Assembly (NCBI GenBank): GCA_035315125.1
Contig: DATFYI010000026.1
Coordinates: 1-13,335, forward strand
DNA from: DATFYI01 sp035315125
GTDB lineage: Bacteria > Chloroflexota > Anaerolineae > Anaerolineales > Anaerolineaceae
Reading direction: 5' to 3'
Length of the DNA: 13,335 bases
The notes under the pieces were generated by a model. It searched no databases. It was not told the DNA's origin and saw only the letters and a list, made by a program, of their open reading frames with translations. Below are positions 6,947 to 13,335 of this stretch, piece after piece; position 1 is the stretch's first letter, and each line of letters opens with the position of its first letter. A program made the position numbers and the translations under genes.

Positions 6947-7411
6947 ATGCCTACTTCATTCCTGACCCGGGAAGGTTATCGCAAGCTTCAAGATGAACTG
7001 GACCACCTTCGAACTGGAAAGCGCCAGGAAATCGCTAACCGCCTGCATGAAGCGATGGAGGGCGGTGAGCTGATTGAAAACGCTGAATACGAAGCAGCTA
7101 AAAATGAGCAGGCGTTTGTGGAAGGTCGTATTAAGGAGCTGGAAGTTCTGCTAGCGACGGCCCGTGTCATTGATGAAACGCCTCCGGCCGCGGAGCTTGT
7201 CCAGGTTGGCTCAAAAGTCACCATCCAGGAAGAAGGCTCCGACCCTGAAGTTTACAGCATCGTCGGCGCAGCCGAGGCTAACCCCGGCGAGGGGCGCATC
7301 TCAAATGAAAGCCCGCTTGGCAAAGCTTTGCTCAACCGTAAGCCTGAAGACCTGGTCACCGTGGATGCGCCGGGGGGTGTTTTTGTCGTGAAAATCCTGA
7401 AGGTCTCCTGA
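6947..7411 (+). CDS. greA: Transcription elongation factor GreA
   Basis: GreA (154 residues, usual length about 155-160) enters the secondary channel of backtracked RNA polymerase and stimulates cleavage of the extruded RNA 3' end. The N-terminal antiparallel coiled coil covers about residues 1-75, beginning with the typical FLTREGYRKLQDEL. The tip reads GELIENAEYEAAKNEQ (40-55). The C-terminal FKBP-like domain starts near VGSKVTIQ (about 86) and ends with VVKILKV. The tip acid usually Asp41 is Glu here, while Glu44 is kept. AAGGA (6935-6939) is 7 nt before the ATG. It has its own terminator 3', and lysS follows on the same strand. Confidence 0.96.
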   Translation: MPTSFLTREGYRKLQDELDHLRTGKRQEIANRLHEAMEGGELIENAEYEAAKNEQAFVEGRIKELEVLLATARVIDETPPAAELVQVGSKVTIQEEGSDPEVYSIVGAAEANPGEGRISNESPLGKALLNRKPEDLVTVDAPGGVFVVKILKVS

Positions 7412-7426
7412 CCCAGGGGCAGTACA

Positions 7427-7462
7427 TCCCGCCCCGCCCGCATCGATTGGGGCGGGGTTTTT
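7427..7462 (+). terminator. Intrinsic terminator after greA
   Basis: CCCGCCCC (7428-7435) pairs with GGGGCGGG (7449-7456) around a 13 nt loop, followed by TTTTT (7458-7462). A slipped register (7432-7439 with 7450-7457, 10 nt loop) is equally good, so the hairpin can form two ways. It separates greA from lysS, although some read-through is possible. Confidence 0.85.
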
Positions 7463-7556
7463 CATTAATAAGATAAAATTACTCGTCCGGAAATAACATT
7501 CCCACAAACCTCCAGCACGAACACACGAAAGAAGATTAATAAAGGAAAGAGCTCTC

Positions 7557-9107
7557 ATGGAATATAACGATCTGGAAAAAATACGCCTGGCAAAAATACA
7601 ACGCCTGTTGGATGAGGGCATCCCGCCCTATCCTACCCGGGCAAACCCCACCCACACCATCCAGGCGGCTCGCTCAGCTTTTGAGGCTTCAGAGGCAGCG
7701 CTCAAAGACCCGGCCTCCGCAGACGGCAGCCATTCCAGCCTGCAGGCCACCCTGGCCGGACGGTTGCGCGCCATGCGTCCGATGGGCAAGCTCACTTTTG
7801 CCCACATCGAAGATGGCAGCGGGCGCATCCAGCTCTTCCTGCGGGTCAACGAGCTGGGTGAGGAAAGTATGCGCCGTTTCAGCGAAGACTACGATCTGGG
7901 CGATTTTATCGAAGCCAGCGGTTCGCTTTTTCGCACCCGCACCGGCGAAGTGACGCTGCAGGTCAGCTCTTTCCGCATGCTGGCCAAGGCCATCACCCCC
8001 CTGCCGGCTGCCAAAGATGAAGTGGTGGATGGGCAGGTTGTCCGTCACGCCACCCTGGCCGACCCCGAAACCCGCTTCCGCCAGCGCTATGCCGACCTGG
8101 CCGTCAATCCGGACGTGCGCCAGGTCTTCCGCACGCGCGCCACAATAGTGCGCGCCCTGCGCCAGTTCTTCGACGAACGCGACTTCCTGGAGGTCGAAAC
8201 TCCCATCCTGCAGCCCATTTACGGCGGCGCCGCCGCTCGGCCGTTTATCACCCACCACAACCAGCTCAAACAGGATCTCTACCTGCGGATTTCCTTCGAG
8301 CTTTACCTCAAACGGCTGCTGGTCGGTAATCTGGATCGGGTCTATGAGATCGGTCGTGATTTCAGAAACGAAGGCGTTTCATACAAACACAACCCGGAGT
8401 TCACCCAGCTCGAATATTATTGGGCCTACGCCGATTATCTGAAGGTGATGGATCTGACCGAACAGATGCTGGCCTTTGTATCTCAGCAGGTGCTCGGCAG
8501 CCTGACCTTTACATTCAACGGCAATACCATCGATCTGACGCCACCCTGGCGGCGCGTCGATCTGCGCCAGGGGCTGATCGACGCCACCGGCATTGATATT
8601 AACCAGTGCCCCAGCACTGAGAGCCTTTCAGCCGCCATGCTGCAGCGCGGCCTCAAGTTCAAACCCGGCACGGCGCGCGGCAAACTGATCGACGGCTTGC
8701 TGGGCGATTTCCTGGAACCGGCCTTCATCCAGCCCACTTTTCTGTACGATTACCCGCGCGATATCTCGCCGCTGGCCAAAAGCAAGCCCGGCGACCCGCA
8801 AACCGTCGAGCGCTTTGAGGGTTTTATCGGCGGGATGGAGCTGTGCAATGCCTTTACCGAGCTGAATGACCCGCTCGACCAGGAAGCCCGCTTTTTGGAA
8901 ATGGGCCGGGCTTACGCGGCCGAGGATGAAGAGCGCCACCCAATGGACGAAGATTATCTGCGCGCCATGTCGTACGGTATGCCCCCCACCGGCGGCTTTG
9001 GCATGGGCATCGACCGGCTGGTCATGTTGCTGACCGACCGGCATACCATCCGCGAGGTCATCCTCTTCCCTCACCTGCGTGAACGGGAAGACGAGCCAAC
9101 TGAATAA
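7557..9107 (+). CDS. lysS: Lysyl-tRNA synthetase, class II
   Basis: LysRS charges tRNA-Lys with lysine. The 516-residue protein has an N-terminal OB-fold anticodon-binding domain (about 60-150) containing GRLRAMRPMGKLTFAHIEDG, then the class II catalytic core. Motif 1 covers about 195-222. Motif 2 contains FRNEG (269-273) and HNPEFTQLEYY (278-288). Motif 3 is GGFGMGIDRLVML (479-491). LYLRISFELYLKRL at 241-254 corresponds to the substrate-binding segment usually reading RIAPELYLKRL. Between the OB fold and the core, the linker DEVVDGQVVRHATLADPETRF is longer than in E. coli. AAGGA (7542-7546) lies 10 nt before the ATG. A weak TAAAAT box at 7474-7479 may serve as -10. There is no anticodon-domain truncation or frameshift. 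Confidence 0.97.
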   Translation: MEYNDLEKIRLAKIQRLLDEGIPPYPTRANPTHTIQAARSAFEASEAALKDPASADGSHSSLQATLAGRLRAMRPMGKLTFAHIEDGSGRIQLFLRVNELGEESMRRFSEDYDLGDFIEASGSLFRTRTGEVTLQVSSFRMLAKAITPLPAAKDEVVDGQVVRHATLADPETRFRQRYADLAVNPDVRQVFRTRATIVRALRQFFDERDFLEVETPILQPIYGGAAARPFITHHNQLKQDLYLRISFELYLKRLLVGNLDRVYEIGRDFRNEGVSYKHNPEFTQLEYYWAYADYLKVMDLTEQMLAFVSQQVLGSLTFTFNGNTIDLTPPWRRVDLRQGLIDATGIDINQCPSTESLSAAMLQRGLKFKPGTARGKLIDGLLGDFLEPAFIQPTFLYDYPRDISPLAKSKPGDPQTVERFEGFIGGMELCNAFTELNDPLDQEARFLEMGRAYAAEDEERHPMDEDYLRAMSYGMPPTGGFGMGIDRLVMLLTDRHTIREVILFPHLREREDEPTE

Positions 9108-9145
9108 AAAAGGATCCAAGAGACGGGCGCCATCCAATTTAGGAA

Positions 9146-9174
9146 TTGCAAGTATCGTTCTAGGATTTTATGAA
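9146..9174 (+). promoter_or_regulatory. Possible weak promoter of the Lon-like gene
   Basis: TTGCAA (9146-9151), a 17 nt spacer and TATGAA (9169-9174) lie in the 87 nt gap after lysS, with each box matching 4 of 6. No terminator is seen after lysS, so co-transcription with lysS is an alternative. Confidence 0.3.
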
Positions 9175-9194
9175 TCAGACATAGGAGTAAGAAA

Positions 9195-11597
9195 ATGGCA
9201 AACGAATTGTCGGTTGAGCAACTGCGCAGGATATGCGATCCTCAAACTCTGAACTGCAGCAGCAGCGAAGAACTAAAGCCCATCAAAGCGATCATCGGCC
9301 AGGATCGAGCCGCCCGGTCGCTGCAATTTGGATTGGGCATCCAGGCCATGGGTTTCAATGTCTGCGTGGTGGGCCAGCCGGGCACCGGCCGGACAAAAAT
9401 GGTCGAGAGCTTCCTGGAGCAGGTCGCCAGGGATCAACCCGCGCCATCCGATTGGTGCTATGTCTACAACTGGGGCGATGCCTCCCAACCCGAGGCCATC
9501 CGCTTGCCGGCCGGGCAGGCCAGGCAATTCCAGACGGATATGAAGAAGCTGATAGAAGGCGCACAACAGGAGTTGCACAAGGCCTTTGACAGCGAGGATT
9601 ATGCCGCCAAGCGAAAAGAAACGTCCAGCAGCTTTGAGAAGCAGGCGGAGGACGTGATTAATCGGGTCAACGAAAAGGCTCAACAAGAGGGTTTCGTCAT
9701 CCAGCAATCACCGACGGGCATTGTGACCATTCCCCTTAGACGGGGACGTCCAATGTCTCAAGAAGAATTTATCGCTTTATCCCAGGCGGACAAAAATGCC
9801 ATTTCTCAGCGGCAGCAGGAGTTGCAGGATGAAATCGAAACAGCGGTACGGCAAGCAAGGAGTGTGAATAAGAGTGCCACTGAAGAACTGGATCGGATGG
9901 ACCAGCAAGTCGCCCTGTATGCCCTCAGCCACCTGCTCGATGATCTGAAAGGAAAATATAAGGACCTGCCAGAGGTACTTTCATATCTCGACGCGGTGCG
10001 AGATGACATATTGGAAAACCTGGACAATTTCAGGGATGATCAGCCAGAGCAGCAACCGACTTTGCCGTTCCTTGTCCAGGATAAGAAAGCCCAATTTCTC
10101 AAACGATATTCTGTCAACGTATTAGTGGATAATGGAGCACTCAAGGGCGCACCGGTGGTGATCGAGTCCAACCCCACCTACAATAACCTCTTCGGGCGGA
10201 TCGAGAATGAAGCCCAGTTCGGCACACTGACTACCGATTTCACTTTGATTCGGCAAGGCACACTTCATCGCGCCAACGGCGGCTACCTGGTCTTGCCTGT
10301 CTATGAGCTGCTCAGCAACCCCTTCTCCTGGGATGGGCTGAAGCGCGCTTTGAGGAATCAACAAATCGACATCGAAGATCCCTACGAGCGCATGGGCTAT
10401 ATGACCACCCGTACACTGCAGCCTGAACCTGTCCCGCTGAGTATTAAGGTCGTCCTGGTCGGGACGCCCGACCTCTATAATCTTCTGCGTTCTAACGATC
10501 AGGATTTCGCTGAACTATTCAAGGTCAAGGCCGATTTCGACAGCCAGATGGATCGGACGGATGCAGACGTTCAGGATTACATCGCCCTGGTGGGCGAAGT
10601 CTGTTCGGAAGACAAGCTCAAACATCTGGATAATTCGGCACTGGCCAAAATCGTGGAGCAAGGCTCGCGACTGGCCGAAGACCAGACCAAGCTTTCGACT
10701 CGCTTTGGTGAGCTGGCCGATATTATCCGCGAAGCCAGTTATTATGCGACCCTGGCGCAATCCCCGAACGTAACCGCCGAACACGTCGTGAAAGCAATTG
10801 AAGAGAAGTTTTACCGTTCGGATATGATCCAGGTGAAGCTGAATGACATGATCGCAAGGGGCGAGTTGATGATTGACGTTCAGGGCGAACGTGTGGGTCA
10901 GATCAACGGCCTGTCGGTGCTCGAGTTGGGAGACATCGAATTCGGCATGCCCAGCCGGATCACGGTCAGTGTTGGCGTAGGCCGGGAAGGCTTGATCGAT
11001 ATTGAGCGGGAAGCCAAGCTCGGCGGCCCCACCCATACCAAAGGGGTTATGATCCTGGCCGGCTACCTGATGGAGAAATACGCCCAGGATAAACCCGTCA
11101 GTCTGTCTGCTCGCCTGGTCTTTGAGCAAAGCTACTCGGGTATCGATGGCGACAGCGCTTCCAGCACGGAACTTTACGCCATCCTGTCCGAGCTTTCGGG
11201 TGTGCCAATTCAACAGTACATTGCCGTCACCGGTTCCGTCAACCAGAAAGGTGAAGTGCAGGCGATTGGCGGGGTTAACGAGAAGATCGAAGGCTATTTC
11301 GAGGTCTGTAAAAGAAAAGGATTGAACGGGAAACAGGGTGTGATGATCCCGGCCAGCAATGCACAGGATCTCATGCTCAAAGAAGAGGTGGTGCAAGCCG
11401 TGCGAGACGGCCAGTTCCACGTCTGGACGGTAAATTCCATCGATGAAGGCATCGAGCTGCTGACTGGCGTAAAGGCTGGCCAAAAGAAAGAGGACGGGAC
11501 TTTCGAAGAAGGCAGCATCAACGAAAAAGTGAATAAACGTTTAAAAGATTTGTCGGAGATTTTAGTCAAATTTGGTAAGGATGAAGAAGAAAAATAA
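9195..11597 (+). CDS. Lon-related protease, AAA_32 (LonC/LonH-like) type
   Basis: This 800-residue protein belongs to the Lon-related group with an AAA_32 ATPase-like module and a C-terminal Lon protease domain. The Walker A-like loop is GQPGTGRT (60-67). A long charged helical insertion, probably coiled coil, covers about 108-290. The ANGGYLVL segment (361-367) precedes ELLSNPFSWDGLKRAL. The protease domain runs from about 567 (VGQINGLSVL) to about 765. Ser654 in DGDSAS and Lys697 in GGVNEK form the dyad, 43 residues apart as in E. coli Lon (S679/K722). Walker A has Arg66 instead of Lys. The Walker B position after LVL is Pro368 rather than an acid. It is therefore expected to be a protease with weak or no ATP hydrolysis, as described for LonC. 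It ends in a Lys/Glu-rich tail. AGGAG (9183-9187) is 7 nt before the ATG. Cytoplasmic. Confidence 0.9.
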   Translation: MANELSVEQLRRICDPQTLNCSSSEELKPIKAIIGQDRAARSLQFGLGIQAMGFNVCVVGQPGTGRTKMVESFLEQVARDQPAPSDWCYVYNWGDASQPEAIRLPAGQARQFQTDMKKLIEGAQQELHKAFDSEDYAAKRKETSSSFEKQAEDVINRVNEKAQQEGFVIQQSPTGIVTIPLRRGRPMSQEEFIALSQADKNAISQRQQELQDEIETAVRQARSVNKSATEELDRMDQQVALYALSHLLDDLKGKYKDLPEVLSYLDAVRDDILENLDNFRDDQPEQQPTLPFLVQDKKAQFLKRYSVNVLVDNGALKGAPVVIESNPTYNNLFGRIENEAQFGTLTTDFTLIRQGTLHRANGGYLVLPVYELLSNPFSWDGLKRALRNQQIDIEDPYERMGYMTTRTLQPEPVPLSIKVVLVGTPDLYNLLRSNDQDFAELFKVKADFDSQMDRTDADVQDYIALVGEVCSEDKLKHLDNSALAKIVEQGSRLAEDQTKLSTRFGELADIIREASYYATLAQSPNVTAEHVVKAIEEKFYRSDMIQVKLNDMIARGELMIDVQGERVGQINGLSVLELGDIEFGMPSRITVSVGVGREGLIDIEREAKLGGPTHTKGVMILAGYLMEKYAQDKPVSLSARLVFEQSYSGIDGDSASSTELYAILSELSGVPIQQYIAVTGSVNQKGEVQAIGGVNEKIEGYFEVCKRKGLNGKQGVMIPASNAQDLMLKEEVVQAVRDGQFHVWTVNSIDEGIELLTGVKAGQKKEDGTFEEGSINEKVNKRLKDLSEILVKFGKDEEEK

Positions 11598-11613
11598 ACC
11601 CGGCAAACGAAAC

Positions 11614-11833
11614 AGTTCGGTAGGGTGGGTTCGCTTAAGTGCCACGCAGTGGTATTGAACCCACCAGCTTCGCTGGCATAAAATCCAACTGCGGATACAA
11701 TAACGTCATACCAGAATATCACCGGCCTCTGATCGAAGGTGAAATGAAGAAGACCTCAGATTGAAAAAGATTTATCGAGTGTACAAAGTGAATAAGAGCG
11801 GTGGGTTCAAAAACGAACCCACCCTACCCAACT
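11614..11833. mobile_element. Non-coding element with 20 bp terminal inverted repeats, REP/MITE-like
   Basis: The ends are inverted copies: AGTTCGGTAGGGTGGGTTCG at 11614-11633 and its reverse complement with one mismatch at 11814-11833, giving a ~220 bp unit with no ORF. Each end is itself a hairpin. On the left, GGTGGGTTC (11624-11632) pairs with GAACCCACC (11657-11665). On the right, GGTGGGTTC (11800-11808) pairs with GAACCCACC (11815-11823) around a 6 nt loop. The left loop holds CCAC-GCA-GTGG (11642-11652), and CCAGC-TTC-GCTGG (11664-11676) follows. The design resembles palindromic REP/BIME units mobilised by RAYT transposases, or a MITE. No transposase is present in the window. ACAGTT occurs on both flanks (11612-11617, 11836-11841) but not symmetrically, so a target-site duplication is not established. 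Confidence 0.6.
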
Positions 11834-11848
11834 TTACAGTTGTTTTTT
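11829..11848 (+). terminator. Possible weak terminator at the right edge of the element
   Basis: CAACT (11829-11833) and AGTTG (11838-11842) form a 5 bp stem with a TTAC loop, followed by six T (11843-11848). The stem is short and GC-poor. The larger hairpin at 11800-11823 just upstream may help. It would end transcription from the Lon-like gene before the AT-rich gene. Confidence 0.35.
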
Positions 11849-11896
11849 CGCCAGGATGAATTTTTCTCTTTCAAAATATGCTTTTATAAACATAAC

Positions 11897-11923
11897 TGCT
11901 ATAATTCTTCTTGAAATCAAGAA
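11897..11923 (+). promoter_or_regulatory. Extended -10 promoter and overlapping palindrome
   Basis: TGCTATAAT (11897-11905) is a perfect extended -10. No good -35 is present 17 nt upstream, which such promoters can tolerate. Directly after it, TTCTTG (11908-11913) and CAAGAA (11918-11923) form a perfect inverted repeat with a 4 nt centre, covering the expected transcription start near 11912. It would leave a leader of about 100 nt, very AT-rich, before the repeat protein's ATG. The position suits a repressor operator, but this is inference. Confidence 0.45.
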
Positions 11924-12014
11924 CGAAACCAAGCCTTTTCTTAAAATTACTCCCATTTATTAACTATAAAAAATAAAAATATTTAACCTATATCGTTTCA
12001 TTAAGGAAGTTCAA

Positions 12015-13335
12015 ATGAGCGAAAATGATTCAAATATTTCTAACGAAGTAAAAGAAATACTAAGGTTGTCATTCAATGCTGGTGAAAATTATAAAAGAAG
12101 CCACGATTTTAAATACTTGAATGAAGAGATAAATTACCTGAGGCAAATTATTCGTGATTATTATTGTGAAACTCCAGATGAGAGTCACTCAACATTATTA
12201 ATGGCAACAGGAGAATTATTACTTGAAGAATATAACAATAGCAGAAGTAATAATAATATCACTGAAGCAAAGAATTATTTTGAGAGAGCCGCCAAAGAAA
12301 CTAAGGATTTGAAGCAATTATCAGCAATTCGAAGCAGATTAGCCACTACTCTGACATTGTTGGCTTCTTTTGACAATGATGATAATTTATTAGACGAATC
12401 TATTCAATTACATCTCCAAGCCATAAGCCAAAAAGAACAAGATCCTATTGAACTGATCAGCGAATCAAGTGCCTACACATTAGCAATTGTTAATAAGTTT
12501 AAAATTGGTCATGAAAACAAATACATTAAAGAAGCCTTGAAAGTAATTGGTGATATTCTTGTTTTAATAAAGAAGGTGCCACCATCTCAAATAAACGATA
12601 TTTTTAATAGAATAACTATTCTTCCCTCAGTTTTAGATGAATTTTATAAGCAAACTTCTAACCCAGAATTTTTGAATGCTGCGATAGATTTTAGAAATAT
12701 TATTCTATCCAGCAAGGAACTTCATCCCCTCTCACGCCTACAACAATTAGACTTGCAAGCGAATGCTTTGTTCGAAAGATATAATTTTAATAATGATATT
12801 AACGATTTAGAAACTGCCCTAAAATTACTGGAAGAGCTTTTAATTCTTGGGGAAAATGATCCAGCCTTACAAGAATCTAGTTTGCGTAAGATATCCCATG
12901 GTTTAGTGTTGCGATATGGCAAATTTGGCGGATTGGATGATCTACAGAAAGCAATTGAATATCAACGCAAATATGCAGAATTAACATCTAAGGGTAATAC
13001 GCATGATTTTTTATCCGTAATGGCGGATTTTGCGACAATGTTTGGTCTACTTTCCAGCGAAACGGATAATCCCATTCAAATAGAAGCTGCAATAAAAATG
13101 CAGGAAGATTTAATCCATGACCCGAAATTACCTTCAGAAATTCTCCCCATGTGTTTACATAATCTTGCAAATGTATATGGAATAAAATTTTTGGCAACTA
13201 AAAATCGCAATGATTTAGAATCGAGTATTAATTATCGAAGACAATCGATGAGCAATAATGCAATAAATGATAATAAGTATAATGAAAGTTTAATAAGTCT
13301 TGCATCCTCATTGTTTGATCTATACCTTATTGATA
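12015..13335 (+). CDS. Helical-repeat (TPR-like) protein, probable N-terminal part of a TPR-CHAT protein; 3' end outside the window
   Basis: The frame from ATG 12015 is open for 440 codons to the window edge, with AAGGA (12003-12007) 7 nt before the start. The visible part is a solenoid of nine repeats. Equivalent positions are Tyr34, Asn81, Leu125, Tyr170, Phe219, Asp264, Asp309, Gln355 and Asp400, a spacing of 44-49 residues. Each begins a helix of the form [aromatic/D/N]-[L/I]-x-x-[A/S]-[I/L], for example DLETALKLLEELL, DLQKAIEYQRKYA and DLESSINYRRQSM. Repeats of this period (paired TPR-like helices ending in LA..Y/L) are typical of the N-terminal region of CHAT-protease proteins in bacteria and fungi. 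No CHAT domain is visible because the sequence stops. There is no signal peptide or membrane segment. GC is about one third, far below the genes before it, suggesting acquisition by transfer. Function unknown. Confidence 0.8.
   Translation, partial: MSENDSNISNEVKEILRLSFNAGENYKRSHDFKYLNEEINYLRQIIRDYYCETPDESHSTLLMATGELLLEEYNNSRSNNNITEAKNYFERAAKETKDLKQLSAIRSRLATTLTLLASFDNDDNLLDESIQLHLQAISQKEQDPIELISESSAYTLAIVNKFKIGHENKYIKEALKVIGDILVLIKKVPPSQINDIFNRITILPSVLDEFYKQTSNPEFLNAAIDFRNIILSSKELHPLSRLQQLDLQANALFERYNFNNDINDLETALKLLEELLILGENDPALQESSLRKISHGLVLRYGKFGGLDDLQKAIEYQRKYAELTSKGNTHDFLSVMADFATMFGLLSSETDNPIQIEAAIKMQEDLIHDPKLPSEILPMCLHNLANVYGIKFLATKNRNDLESSINYRRQSMSNNAINDNKYNESLISLASSLFDLYLID

Noticed and set aside
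10515..11483. 322-codon open frame on the minus strand
   Set aside because: It lies wholly inside the Lon-like gene, antisense to its conserved protease domain, and its product has no recognisable domain. It is a composition shadow.
11612..11841. ACAGTT on both sides of the inverted-repeat element as a target-site duplication
   Set aside because: The copies sit 1 nt and 7 nt from the 15 bp perfect ends and partly overlap the extended inverted repeat, so they are not a clean duplication.
11598..12014. CRISPR array or tRNA in the non-coding gap
   Set aside because: There are no regularly spaced direct repeats and no cloverleaf. The repeats present are inverted, pairing the two ends of one element.

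Overview
The window looks like chromosomal sequence from a strictly or facultatively anaerobic bacterium, most likely Chloroflexota (Anaerolineae-like). This is inferred from a ferredoxin-dependent 2-oxoacid oxidoreductase operon, the style of the lysyl-tRNA synthetase, large polytopic membrane proteins of a type common in that phylum, and the mostly GC-rich codon use. No phylogeny was run.

Layout. (1) 1-476, minus strand: the 5' part of an unrecognised multi-pass membrane protein, divergent from what follows. (2) 716-3441, plus strand: a tight four-gene operon for a VorB-type 2-oxoacid:ferredoxin oxidoreductase. Its order is a small 2x[4Fe-4S] ferredoxin subunit, the alpha subunit, the TPP-binding beta subunit and the gamma subunit. 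It is closed by a strong intrinsic terminator. (3) 3577-6770: two tandemly duplicated membrane proteins of 517 and 516 residues, GT-C/YfhO-like in style. Each has its own -10 box exactly 41 nt before its ATG and no visible Shine-Dalgarno. A terminator follows the second copy. (4) 6947-9107: greA and lysS, with a GC-rich terminator between them. (5) 9195-11597: a Lon-related protease of the AAA_32 type. It has an intact Ser654/Lys697 dyad but degenerate Walker motifs. (6) 11598-12014: no gene. It holds a ~220 bp element bounded by 20 bp inverted repeats, then an AT-rich promoter region with a palindrome. (7) 12015 to the window edge: an AT-rich ORF with no stop, made of nine ~45-residue alpha-helical repeats. 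This resembles the N-terminal part of TPR-CHAT proteins. The catalytic or effector part would lie beyond the window.

How the parts fit. The oxidoreductase would convert a 2-oxoacid plus CoA to acyl-CoA plus CO2 while reducing ferredoxin, either in amino-acid fermentation or, run in reverse, in biosynthesis. greA, lysS and the Lon-like protease are housekeeping or proteostasis genes. The junction after 11600 marks a change from a GC-rich core to an AT-rich accessory segment. The repeat protein beginning there is the best candidate in this window for part of an undescribed system.
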